64,000 bases of DNA, from positions 2,382,501-2,446,500 of the forward strand of contig CP101033.1 of NCBI GenBank assembly GCA_041319085.1, read 5' to 3'. Under the pieces are notes generated by a model that did no database searches, was not told where the DNA came from, and worked only from the letters and a program-made list of their open reading frames with translations. A program made the position numbers and the translations under genes. The first letter of the stretch is position 1. Each line of letters begins with the position of its first letter. The stretch is from Aeromonas veronii. GTDB taxonomy: Bacteria > Pseudomonadota > Gammaproteobacteria > Enterobacterales > Aeromonadaceae. This document shows positions 26,145 through 34,688 of the stretch, piece by piece.

Positions 26145-26789
26145 ATGTTGAAATTCGAGGTGATCCCGGTCACCCAGTTCGCCCAGAACTGCTCCCTCAT
26201 CTGGTGTGACGAGACCCATCAGGCGGCCCTGATCGATCCGGGCGGCGAAGCGGACAAACTGCTGGCCGCCATCGCCAAACGCGGCCTGACCCTGACCCAC
26301 ATCCTGCTGACCCACGGTCATCTGGATCATGTGGGTGCCGCCGCCGAGCTGCGGGAAAAAACTGGCGTCGCCATTACAGGCCCCCACAAGGAGGACGCCT
26401 TCTGGCTCGACATGCTGCCCCAGCAGAGCCAGATGTTCGGCTTCGCCCATACCCCCGCGTTCACGCCGGATCGCTGGCTTGAGCAGGGTGACAAGGTACA
26501 GCTTGGCCAGTGCGAGCTGGATGTCTACTTCTGCCCCGGCCACACCCCGGGCCATATCGTGCTGCTCTCCCAAGCCGAACAGCTCGCCTGGGTTGGCGAC
26601 GTGCTGTTTGCCGGCAGCATCGGCCGCACCGACTTTCCTCGTGGCGATCACGGCACGCTGATCAAGTCGATCACCGAGACCCTGCTGCCGCTGGGCGACG
26701 AAATCGTCTTTATCCCGGGCCACGGCCCCAGCTCCACCTTTGGCCGCGAGAAGGTAAGCAACCCCTACCTGACCCAGCCTATCTGGTGA
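26145..26789 (+). CDS. gloC: Metallo-beta-lactamase-fold hydrolase, glyoxalase II type (GloC/YcbL)
   Basis: Cytoplasmic binuclear metal hydrolase; the close homologue YcbL hydrolyses S-D-lactoylglutathione. In 214 residues the metal ligands are visible: THGHLDHVGA (HxHxDH, near residues 56-62), CPGHTPGHIVL (third histidine, near 132), the bridging aspartate in VGDVLFAGSIG (near 151), and a last histidine in FIPGHGPSS (near 192). The length fits YcbL rather than the longer GloB. Confidence 0.9.
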   Translation: MLKFEVIPVTQFAQNCSLIWCDETHQAALIDPGGEADKLLAAIAKRGLTLTHILLTHGHLDHVGAAAELREKTGVAITGPHKEDAFWLDMLPQQSQMFGFAHTPAFTPDRWLEQGDKVQLGQCELDVYFCPGHTPGHIVLLSQAEQLAWVGDVLFAGSIGRTDFPRGDHGTLIKSITETLLPLGDEIVFIPGHGPSSTFGREKVSNPYLTQPIW

Positions 26790-26821
26790 TCAAGAAGGCA
26801 GCGGTGTTAGCCGCTGCCCTT

Positions 26822-27811
26822 TCAACTGCCCGCAACGACCAATGGCCAGCACTGCCAGCATACGGCCCGAAGCAACACCTCCTGTTCCAGCCAAGCACCG
26901 TTGGACATCAACTCATCAAGCCAGGGCAGCGAGCCCCTCATCCCCTTCTCATCCATCCACGCGGTCGATCGCCAGGGCACCTTGCCACTGTCTGCCGCAA
27001 ACGTGCGTACCGGGCGGGCGTAGTGATCAAGATAAGGTTGCAGCACACAGGGAAGCCAGAGCATGACAGGACGCTGTAGCTCGCGCCCCAGCTCGACGGC
27101 AATATCGATACCCCGTTGATCGAGATCGCCAAAATGGGCCCACTGCACACCCGCAGGCAACAGCGGGATCAACTGTTTGGCCAGGGTGGTATTGCGACCG
27201 GGAGTAAAGAGCAGCAGTTGCCCGGGTTGCAGCGGGTAGTCGACAAAGGCCCCCTTGTTCTCCACCGTAATAACCCGCGCACCTTGCCAGCTGATGGCCA
27301 CAAGGGTTGCCAATGCCCGCTCCGGCAACGCCAATTCGCCCAGCAGCGCTATCACCGCCGTCATATCGTGCTGCTGGCCGTGCAGATCGACCAGTGACAG
27401 CGGTTCGAGGGTACGCAGGCGGATCACCTCATCTTGCGTGAGCGTCAGATCCGCAAGCAGTGGCTCTGCAAGGCATCCTGAGCGCGAATGCTTACTGTCC
27501 CCATGCCAGAGGGCATGAAAGCTGGCCTGATTGAGCCGTGTTGGCAAACTCACGCCCAGGCTTTGTAGTTGTTCACGCTTGTCCGGTTCGGGGGGCACCA
27601 CCTGCGCCAATTGCCCAGCGAGATAAGTCCGCCCAGTCTCGGTCAGCACATAAAGAGCGCCACGTCCAACCGGCCTGATCCCGCCAACAGCCTGCAACAG
27701 CTCCTTCAGCTTGCGACCATGCTGACTCTCAAGCGAGCAGCCCTTTTCGTTCTGGCTATCGAGCAACCGTGCACACAGCGCCTGTACCCGGACTTCATCA
27801 AACAGCGACAT
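26822..27811 (-). CDS. Orphan JetD-like (DUF2220-type) Toprim protein
   Basis: 329 residues from the ATG near 27811, which has GGGAGGTGAGG just before it. The N-terminal part (about 1-75) looks like a winged helix (GRGALYVLTETGRTYL). The C-terminal half resembles the C-terminal Toprim domain of the Wadjet nuclease subunit JetD: VENKGAFVDYP with the glutamate, HFGDLDQRGIDIAVEL with the DxD-type acid pair, and a closing ALEQE-like WLEQEVLL. In Wadjet, JetD nicks plasmid DNA together with the SMC-like JetABC. No jetA, jetB or jetC is near, so this would be a solitary relative. The assignment rests on motifs alone. Divergent from the hydrolase. Confidence 0.6.
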   Translation of the reverse strand: MSLFDEVRVQALCARLLDSQNEKGCSLESQHGRKLKELLQAVGGIRPVGRGALYVLTETGRTYLAGQLAQVVPPEPDKREQLQSLGVSLPTRLNQASFHALWHGDSKHSRSGCLAEPLLADLTLTQDEVIRLRTLEPLSLVDLHGQQHDMTAVIALLGELALPERALATLVAISWQGARVITVENKGAFVDYPLQPGQLLLFTPGRNTTLAKQLIPLLPAGVQWAHFGDLDQRGIDIAVELGRELQRPVMLWLPCVLQPYLDHYARPVRTFAADSGKVPWRSTAWMDEKGMRGSLPWLDELMSNGAWLEQEVLLRAVCWQCWPLVVAGS

Positions 27812-28022
27812 CCTCACCTCCCATGCAGCTTCATATGACGAAGTAGAGGTGATTTTCCCTGTCATTACCGTGACCGGCTTCGCAAGCGGTTCTCATCAGC
27901 CCAACCTTGCCCGGCCCGATACTGGTAAACCCGCCACAAACGGCGCAAGCTGGTTTGATATAGAGATACACTGCGCTCTTCGCGGCACGACAACGCGATA
28001 CCCGCTTTCACAAGGGCTTGCC

Positions 28023-29264
28023 ATGACCGACGCCACAGACCCATCGCCATCCTCTTCCTGGCATCTATCGGATATCCGCGAGCTGGTGCACCTGCTGACC
28101 CTGGCGCTGCCCGCCGCGGTAGAGATCACCGAAGCGGTACACCAGGCGGTACTGAGCGGTATGGGGCTCAAGGGTCGGGATGAGGGAAAAACAGCCGGCA
28201 TCACCGGGCTGGTCTACAAGGGAGTGCATGGCGCCGCCAACACCCTGGGCAGCGGTATCAGCCATCTGCTCAGCCGCCTGCCAGCCACACCGCCACCCCA
28301 CCAGATCCCCGAAACCCCGAAGCGTGCGGCCCTTATCGCCACCCTCAACGGCGTGTTGGGGGACAAGCTGGTCGAGCACCACAATGCCCTCGCCACTCCC
28401 ATGACGCTGCGCTATCAAGGCAAGCCCCTCGATTGGCAGGCAATGCCGGAGGATCTACCCCGCGAGGGACGGGTGCTGTTGATGGTGCATGGCCTCTGCA
28501 TGAACGATCTGCAGTGGCAGACCGAGCATCAAGGCAAACCGGTCAATCACGGGGAGCAACTTGCCGCCGCACTTGGCTATCAGCCTCTTTACTTGCGCTA
28601 CAACTCGGGCCTGCCCATTGCACAGAACGGGCAGCAACTTGCCCTGTTGCTGGAGCAGCTGCTCGCCCACTGGCCGGGACAACTTCACGAGATCAACGTG
28701 CTGGGCTACAGCATGGGAGGACTGGTTGCCCGCAGCGCCTGCCACCATGCCAGACTGGCCGGGCTCAGCTGGCCTGCGCACCTTGCCAACCAGATCTTTC
28801 TTGGCACGCCACACCACGGTGCGCCGCTCGAACATGCCGGGCACTGGCTGGAGCAACTGCTGCCCGCCACAGCCTACAGCGAACCCTTCGTCAGACTGGC
28901 ACGGCTGCGCAGTGCAGGCATCAAGGATCTGCGCCACGGCAAGGTGATCGATGCCGTCGCACCGCCCGATCCCGCCGTGCCCTCACAGGATCCCCGCGCG
29001 CCACTCCCCTTGCCCGGCGGCGTCAACTGCTATGCCATCGCCGCGACGACCGCCGCCAAGCGCAGCCTGCTGGCCGACCGGCTGATTGGCGATGGGCTGG
29101 TGCCGCTACGCAGCGCCCTCGGCCAGCACAGCGAGGCGCGCCATCAGCTGGCCTTTCTGCCCGCCCATACCCTGATTGTCTATCGCACCAGCCATATGGC
29201 CCTGCTCGGCAGCCCGCAGGTTGGCCAGCAACTGCTGCGCTGGCTCAGCCCCTTGCAGCCATAG
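28023..29264 (+). CDS. Alpha/beta hydrolase, lipase-like
   Basis: 413 residues from the ATG at 28023. A helical region (about 1-120) precedes the hydrolase fold, which has LLMVHGLCMND as oxyanion strand, the nucleophile elbow GYSMGGLVARSA (GxSxG, near residues 229-233), and LGTPHHGAPLEH, a pattern typical of PGAP1/GPI-deacylase-like lipases. A histidine near the end (HTLIVYRTSHMALL) may complete the triad. No signal peptide, so it is probably cytoplasmic. The substrate is unknown. Confidence 0.8.
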   Translation: MTDATDPSPSSSWHLSDIRELVHLLTLALPAAVEITEAVHQAVLSGMGLKGRDEGKTAGITGLVYKGVHGAANTLGSGISHLLSRLPATPPPHQIPETPKRAALIATLNGVLGDKLVEHHNALATPMTLRYQGKPLDWQAMPEDLPREGRVLLMVHGLCMNDLQWQTEHQGKPVNHGEQLAAALGYQPLYLRYNSGLPIAQNGQQLALLLEQLLAHWPGQLHEINVLGYSMGGLVARSACHHARLAGLSWPAHLANQIFLGTPHHGAPLEHAGHWLEQLLPATAYSEPFVRLARLRSAGIKDLRHGKVIDAVAPPDPAVPSQDPRAPLPLPGGVNCYAIAATTAAKRSLLADRLIGDGLVPLRSALGQHSEARHQLAFLPAHTLIVYRTSHMALLGSPQVGQQLLRWLSPLQP

Positions 29265-29384
29265 CGAGCTGGCTATTAAAGCAACAGAGTGCTGGTTCAC
29301 AAAGAAGCCCTGTGGCACGTTGGGACGTTGAAGGAAAGACCACACTGACACCTTGCGTGTCACCACTGCAAAGGAGCGCCACCG

Positions 29385-29492
29385 ATGGCCAAAGCAAGCA
29401 AGAAAGAGATCAAGAAGAAGATCGCCGCTCGTCTTGAGAAGATTGCCAAGCATGAAGGCAAGATCAAGAAGCTGAAGAAGGCCCTGAAGTAG
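29385..29492 (+). CDS. 35-residue lysine-rich small protein
   Basis: MAKASKKEIKKKIAARLEKI followed by AKHEGKIKKLKKALK: about 40% lysine with heptad-like spacing, so probably a single basic helix. AAAGGAG lies nine bases upstream of the ATG, and a strong terminator begins 15 bases after the stop, so it has all the marks of a small expressed gene. I recognise no family; binding to nucleic acid or ribosomes would be guesswork. Confidence 0.7.
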   Translation: MAKASKKEIKKKIAARLEKIAKHEGKIKKLKKALK

Positions 29493-29507
29493 GGCCCACC
29501 GCATAAG

Positions 29508-29533
29508 AAAAACCGCCAGCTGGCGGTTTTTTA
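29508..29533 (+). terminator. Rho-independent terminator after the small basic protein
   Basis: AAAAACCGCCAGCTGGCGGTTTTTT: perfect stem CCGCC/GGCGG with A and T tracts. Confidence 0.9.
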
Positions 29534-29585
29534 TTTTCTCATTTGTGTGCTTTTCAGGGCGCCCTGTGTGGCGCCCATCACCAGG

Positions 29586-30737
29586 TTACAGCCAAGGCGC
29601 CGCGGTCGGCCCGTGCTGCAGGCCCAATTTCCAAACCCGGCCAAAATGCTTGTAGTGACCGGCCGCGACACCGGCCTTCTCGCCCATGCCGTGATAGAGA
29701 TCGAGGTGGCCCTTCTTCACTGCCCCGCCCACATCCAGCGCAATCAATAGCCGCAACTGGTGCTTGCCGGTCCAGTTGCCCTCTGTGTCAAGCAAAGGGA
29801 CTTCGGCGAGGATCGGCGTGCCCATCGGCAACAGGGTCTTGTCAGCCGCAACGGCTGCCAGCGGCAGCAGCGGGATACCGGCAGCACCGATCACATCATT
29901 AGTGGGGCGACGCTCGAAGAAAACATAGGAAGGGTTCTGCTCCACCAACTCCTTAACGCTCTCCTCCGGCTGACGGTTGGCCCACTCCTTGATAGCCTTC
30001 ATCGACATTTGTTCTTTGGGCACTTCACCGCGATCGATCAGCACCCGACCAATACTCACGTAACCGTGACCGTTTTTACCGCTGTAACCCAGATATTGCA
30101 GCCGATTATCATCCCCGTAGTGGACAAAGCCCGAGCCCTGCACATCCATCAAAAAGTTGTCGATAAGAGACTTGCTGTAGCCCAGCTCCAGCCCGCGGTT
30201 GGCCAACGCACCTTGATGGATCTGGGCCCGGCTGGGGCAACGGCCACCGCAGTTTGGCATCGCGTAGAGGGGGTATTTATACTTGGCATCCGGACGGTGG
30301 CGCACCTCCAGCACCGGCGAGTAGTAACCGGTAAACAGCACGTTGCCCATGCGATCGGCGCCACCCAACTGAGCCAGGCTGATGCCGTAACGAGTGATAT
30401 TAGCGGGATCCCCACCACCGGCAACCCAGCGAGAGAGCTGCTGATAGAGCTCACCATAGCGGCTCGCCATGCGGCTGGAGCGCTGCAGCACGATGCGGCT
30501 CTGCTGACTGAATTTGCTGAAATCGGACGGCTTACGGCTATTGACCCGCGCGACCCTCACCAGATCGTCCGGCAAGGTTCCGTCAAGATACTGCTTCCCC
30601 AGATTCTCCGGCAGCGTACAGTTGAGAAAGCATTTGTCGCCGGTCTGTTTTTTTGGCACGTTTGCTTTCTCAGCATTGCCTGCACAACCAGCCAGACCCA
30701 GTACTGCGGCGGTCAGCCAGTAAGCGTGTTTATTCAT
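29586..30737 (-). CDS. mltA: Membrane-bound lytic murein transglycosylase A
   Basis: Outer-membrane lipoprotein that cleaves peptidoglycan glycan strands. The 383-residue precursor has a lipoprotein signal ending in the lipobox LAGC (residues 15-18). Family parts include VLFTGYYSPVLEVR, GSGFVHYGDDNRLQYLGYSG and the C-terminal catalytic-aspartate region ALDVGGAVKKGHLDLYHG near residue 340. Single gene. Confidence 0.93.
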   Translation of the reverse strand: MNKHAYWLTAAVLGLAGCAGNAEKANVPKKQTGDKCFLNCTLPENLGKQYLDGTLPDDLVRVARVNSRKPSDFSKFSQQSRIVLQRSSRMASRYGELYQQLSRWVAGGGDPANITRYGISLAQLGGADRMGNVLFTGYYSPVLEVRHRPDAKYKYPLYAMPNCGGRCPSRAQIHQGALANRGLELGYSKSLIDNFLMDVQGSGFVHYGDDNRLQYLGYSGKNGHGYVSIGRVLIDRGEVPKEQMSMKAIKEWANRQPEESVKELVEQNPSYVFFERRPTNDVIGAAGIPLLPLAAVAADKTLLPMGTPILAEVPLLDTEGNWTGKHQLRLLIALDVGGAVKKGHLDLYHGMGEKAGVAAGHYKHFGRVWKLGLQHGPTAAPWL

Positions 30738-30887
30738 ATGTCCTCATATAACACCAAGGGTTATGTTCGGCGGGGAAGATGCCAAATTTGCAGGGGGAAA
30801 GCAAACGACATCAACCACGTGACGCAAGGTTTCTCGAAATGGGATCCGCCGGGTTATAACAAGGTGACAGGATGTGCGAGGTGATGG

Positions 30888-31139
30888 ATGGAACAGCTCG
30901 AAATATTCCCGCTGCAAAGCCCCTGTATCGGGGTCTGCGAAGTGAACAACAAAGGCTACTGCAAGGGGTGCCTGCGCAATCGCGAAGAGCGTTTCAACTG
31001 GCTCGCCATGACCCCCGCCCAGCAACAGGATGTAATGCGTCTGTGTCGCAACCGCAAAGCCCGAGTTGACGCTGCCCGCCGCAAGGCACAGGAAGGCGCC
31101 CCCAGCGAACCGCAAGCACAGCCCGGCTGGGATTTCTGA
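30888..31139 (+). CDS. DUF1289 domain protein
   Basis: 83 residues with the conserved short cysteine motif SPCIGVCEVNNKGYCKGCLR (residues 11-30), followed by REERFNWLAMTPAQQQDVM; this is the DUF1289 signature, likely a small metal-binding fold. A proline/alanine-rich tail follows. The function of the family is not known. Divergent from mltA. Confidence 0.88.
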   Translation: MEQLEIFPLQSPCIGVCEVNNKGYCKGCLRNREERFNWLAMTPAQQQDVMRLCRNRKARVDAARRKAQEGAPSEPQAQPGWDF

Positions 31140-31206
31140 CTCGCCCCAGCCATCTCTGCGTACCCTATTCTTGCACCCACGAGTCACTATCTATTTCGCA
31201 TATAAA

Positions 31207-31238
31207 AATGCCGCCCGCTCTTTCGAGCGGGCGGCATT
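31207..31238 (-). terminator. Rho-independent terminator after pit
   Basis: AATGCCGCCCGCTC, loop, GAGCGGGCGGCATT; on the minus strand it is followed by TTTTAT, so it ends the phosphate transporter transcript. Confidence 0.85.
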
Positions 31239-31270
31239 GGCATTGCGATGCGCGTTATGAGCGCGACAGA

Positions 31271-32740
31271 TCAACCAAACAGATGGTGGCTGACGATGAA
31301 CAGGCCGCCGGAGAGCAGCATGGTCAGCGGCAGGGTCAATACCCAGGCCATCAGGATGGTCTTGATGGTCTGGCTCTGCAGGCCGGATTTGTTGGCTACC
31401 ATGGTACCCGCCACCGCAGAGGAGAGGATGTGGGTGGTGGACACCGGCATACCGGTCAAACTGGCGACCCCGATGGAGGTTGCCGCCGTGATCTGGGCCG
31501 CAATGCCCTGGCTGTAGGTCATGCCGGTGGAGCCGATCTTCTCGCCCACGGTATGGACGATACGACGCCAGCCCACCATGGTGCCACAACCGAGCGCCAG
31601 CGCGATGGAGACGATCACCCAGGTCGGTGCGTATTCAGCGGTCGCGGTCAGATCCTTGCGCCATTTGGCCAGATCGGTCAGCTCCTTGGCGGGCAGCGGC
31701 AGTTTGGCAGCCTTACGGGCGGTGTCATCGATACAGAGCAGCAGACGACGCACTTCGCGGCGGTCGGTCAGGCCCATCTGATCATAAGTACGCACGGCAC
31801 CCAGACGGGCATCCAGGGTGGCCATCGCCTGCAGCACGCCGTCGGCGGAGCAGTGGGTCATCAGCTCTTCCTGGGCCGTTGCCGGTGCTGAGAAGTTGAT
31901 GACGCCAGAGAGGGCAGGCTGGTTGCGCTGGTAGATCTCCATGATGCGCTCGTTGGCATCCTGGGTCCGGTCCAGGTCATAAGAGCGGCTGTTCATGTCC
32001 AGCGCGAAATAGGCTGGCGCCATGCAGATCAGCACCAGCATCACCAGACCGATGCCCTTCTGGCCATCGTTGGAGCCGTGCACGAAGCTGACGCCCATGG
32101 CCGAGGCCACCAGGGTAAGACGCGCCCAGAACGGCGGGTGTTTCTTGCCATCCACCAGCTGACGCTCTTCCGGCGTTTTGTGGATCTTGTTGCTGGTCCA
32201 GATGCGCTTCATCGCCAGCAGCAACAGCGCCGCGATGATGAAACCGATGGTGGGAGAGATGATGAGGGAAAGCATGATGTCGATCGCTTTGCCCACGTTG
32301 ATCCCTTCGGTCACCGGTTTATGGGTGATCCAGGCATAGGCGCCGCCTACCCCCAGAATGGAACCGATCAAAGTATGTGAACTGGAGGCCGGGATCCCGA
32401 AGAACCAGGTGCCCAAGTTCCACACGATGGCGGAGAACAGCAAGGAGAAGACCATGATCAACCCTTGGGTGGAGTCCATCCCAAGCAGCAGGTCGATGGG
32501 CAGCAGATGGACGATGGCATAGGCCACCCCCAGACCGCCGAACATGACGCCAAAAAAGTTGAAGATCCCCGATGCGACGACCGCCAGGTGAGCTGGCATC
32601 GCCTTGGTATAGATAACCGTTGCTACCGCGTTGGCGGTATCGTGAAAGCCGTTGATAAATTCATAGGCCAGCACAAAAAAAACGGCCAATACCAAACCGA
32701 TTGACCACCACAAACCCAAACCACTAAACATTTCAAACAT
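31271..32740 (-). CDS. pitA: Inorganic phosphate transporter, PiT family
   Basis: Proton-coupled, low-affinity phosphate importer of the inner membrane. 489 residues from the ATG at 32740, with about ten membrane segments. The PiT signature GFHDTANAVATVIYTKAM is near residues 32-49, and its C-terminal repeat GxPVSTTHILSSAVAG near residue 425. The other signature segment is FGIPASSSHTLIGSILGVG. A large cytosolic loop lies near residues 200-380. The upstream extension to 32806 is not typical. A possible Pho box lies upstream, although pitA of E. coli is not in the Pho regulon. Confidence 0.93.
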   Translation of the reverse strand: MFEMFSGLGLWWSIGLVLAVFFVLAYEFINGFHDTANAVATVIYTKAMPAHLAVVASGIFNFFGVMFGGLGVAYAIVHLLPIDLLLGMDSTQGLIMVFSLLFSAIVWNLGTWFFGIPASSSHTLIGSILGVGGAYAWITHKPVTEGINVGKAIDIMLSLIISPTIGFIIAALLLLAMKRIWTSNKIHKTPEERQLVDGKKHPPFWARLTLVASAMGVSFVHGSNDGQKGIGLVMLVLICMAPAYFALDMNSRSYDLDRTQDANERIMEIYQRNQPALSGVINFSAPATAQEELMTHCSADGVLQAMATLDARLGAVRTYDQMGLTDRREVRRLLLCIDDTARKAAKLPLPAKELTDLAKWRKDLTATAEYAPTWVIVSIALALGCGTMVGWRRIVHTVGEKIGSTGMTYSQGIAAQITAATSIGVASLTGMPVSTTHILSSAVAGTMVANKSGLQSQTIKTILMAWVLTLPLTMLLSGGLFIVSHHLFG

Positions 32741-33322
32741 AAAAACAAACCTGTTTATGAGTTGCGGCGGATTATGCCAGATGGCGGCCAACACCATAGC
32801 TACCATTGAAATATTTCAGCCATAAAAAAAAAGAGCTTTTTTAAAAAAAATATCCTAGAGCCAGTGTTTATGCGGCTTGTCGCCAATTAATTAAAGCCAT
32901 CAACGATTGCAAGAAAGGGCAAAAATAGCTGATAGTTAAGCCAATAACTGCCTTATCATGACGTTTTTATGACAGAAAAATAGGCAAAAATGGTGATAAA
33001 ACGTACCGACCCTGCCAATCTCATCCGACCAGCACCGCAAACCCCATACCCGTTCCTGATCCCCATGATTAGCCGTCACTCTGAACGATACTATTCTTCA
33101 TGTATTAAGGACCTTAAAAAGGTGTAAATAAAAACCACATTAAATCACAAGGTGCTGTTTTAATTGATTTTTCACCTTTGTTCTGCGGGTGCGTTTTTTG
33201 ATTGAAATCCCCATCAGCATTCATGCACCGGTCGCGCAACCCGCCATGCATTATTCGTGGAGAAAAAAATGGCTGACAAAGGCAGCTTGTCAGTCATGGT
33301 CAAGACGCGATGCGTGTGATAT
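32741..33322. other. 582-base AT-rich intergenic region
   Basis: No gene supported. It holds A-tracts (32824-32850), a Pho-box-like sequence, and a hairpin AAGGTG/CACCTT near 33153-33180. It lies between pit and the methyltransferase gene, both on the minus strand. Confidence 0.4.
32958..32975 (-). promoter_or_regulatory. Pho-box-like sequence upstream of pit
   Basis: On the minus strand CTGTCATAAAAACGTCAT: first half exact, AT spacer, second half differs at two of seven positions from CTGTCAT. It is 218 bases upstream of the pit start. Confidence 0.35.
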
Positions 33323-34507
33323 TCAGCGACGCACTGCGCGGATCAAAATATTGCGCGGGGTCATGGGTTTGGCACAAAACTCCCCCACTTCGACCTGATA
33401 GCCCTGCTCTTGTAAAAAGATCGCGCGATCAAGCGCCAGCCAGATCTCGAGGGGACGACGAAACAGGTGTCGAACCAGCTCCATACGAAAAACATCACCA
33501 AAACGACGCTCCCCTTGTGCCAGTAATGCGCAGTAATCCAGCCCGACAGGCAAGGTTATACCCTTACGCTCTGCCGCCCATGCGCAGAATGCCTCGAAAC
33601 TGCCGGTAAGCAGACTTTTTTGCATATTGGGCACCGGCAGATACTCATCAACGCCGCGAACCTGCCGCTGCAGGCAATCAAATCCAAGCCGCCATACCAC
33701 TTCCAGTTGCCGTAGACGGGCGATACGCGCACCGCCAGTCACCATCTCCTGCAACGGCAGCTTGAGATCCGTCTTGCTCAATACCAGTTCGCTGGCACTG
33801 GCCATCGCCGATAACGGGCGATAGTGGCTAGTGCGGATCAGGTGATAGCAGCAGGGGGAGATGGTTACCCCGCTGGCACTGCGCTCGGCAACCAGCGCCA
33901 GCAGATGGGTGTGTAACTCGCCGCAGGCATGGAGTGCCATGGCGTGGTGCTCGGGGGCGATCAGCGCCGCCGACGCGGGCGCAAAGGCGTCGGCACAGGT
34001 AAAGCTCATGTCGGCGCCATCTCGCTCGGCCAGCAACCGCCCCTCGACGCAGAGCTTATCCTGCAACTCAAGACTCAGGATGCGAGCCTTTCGATGGCAC
34101 GACACCAACCGCCCAAGGTGGCCTTTGCCCGCGCACCACTCCAGATAGGGGCCCTGATGAGCCGGCAGACAGGCGATGAACGACTCGATCTGGGCCTGTT
34201 TGCGCCCCGGCATATGCAGCGCCATCTTCTTGCTGCAGGTGATGGGTTCTGGCGTGAAAGACGCTAGCTGGCTAAGTTGCTGCAGTTCGGCACCTTCGGC
34301 AATCCAGGGGGCAAGCAGCGTGCTGAGGGCATCCATGTCGGCATCGAGCTCTGACAACTGGGCAAGCGTCAGCGCATTTAACTGCGCCGCCAGCTCAGGG
34401 GCCTCATCGACGAAGGCCATGCCCTGGTGATGGTATGGCTGATATTGCCACCAGCGCCGATAGCGGGTGAGCAATCTATCCAGTTGTTGAAAACGTTGAG
34501 CCAGCAC
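33323..34507 (-). CDS. SAM-dependent methyltransferase (Methyltransf_32-like)
   Basis: 394 residues. The SAM-binding strand reads PYLEWCAGKGHLGRLV (near residues 120-135), and later motifs HACGELHTHLL and ISPCCYHLI are characteristic of the Methyltransf_32 group, whose better known members modify RNA. No membrane or secretion signal. The substrate is unknown. Convergent neighbours are absent; it stands alone between pit and fadJ. Confidence 0.75.
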   Translation of the reverse strand: MLAQRFQQLDRLLTRYRRWWQYQPYHHQGMAFVDEAPELAAQLNALTLAQLSELDADMDALSTLLAPWIAEGAELQQLSQLASFTPEPITCSKKMALHMPGRKQAQIESFIACLPAHQGPYLEWCAGKGHLGRLVSCHRKARILSLELQDKLCVEGRLLAERDGADMSFTCADAFAPASAALIAPEHHAMALHACGELHTHLLALVAERSASGVTISPCCYHLIRTSHYRPLSAMASASELVLSKTDLKLPLQEMVTGGARIARLRQLEVVWRLGFDCLQRQVRGVDEYLPVPNMQKSLLTGSFEAFCAWAAERKGITLPVGLDYCALLAQGERRFGDVFRMELVRHLFRRPLEIWLALDRAIFLQEQGYQVEVGEFCAKPMTPRNILIRAVRR

Positions 34508-34631
34508 GCGCGCCTCTGCCTTGCAGTCAAAAAGAGGCTCATTCTAGCGATCCCGTTTCAAATTGCACCCTCAATACCCGTGTCTGACCGCAGATAACCA
34601 TGGCGGCAAGCAGACACCACACGAACAAAAC

Positions 34632-34662
34632 AAAGCGGCCCGCATGGTGTGCGGGCCTCTTT
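34632..34662 (-). terminator. Terminator hairpin after fadJ
   Basis: GGCCCGCA and TGCGGGCC around a short loop, in the 181 bases after fadJ; the T tract on the minus strand (CGCTTTG) is weak. Confidence 0.6.
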
Positions 34663-34688
34663 ACCTTGCGGTCAATTGGCAGCGGTGA

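Noticed and set aside
33189-33398. A 69-codon plus-strand frame after the pit upstream region
   Set aside because: No ribosome site, overlaps the end of the methyltransferase gene, and no family-like sequence.
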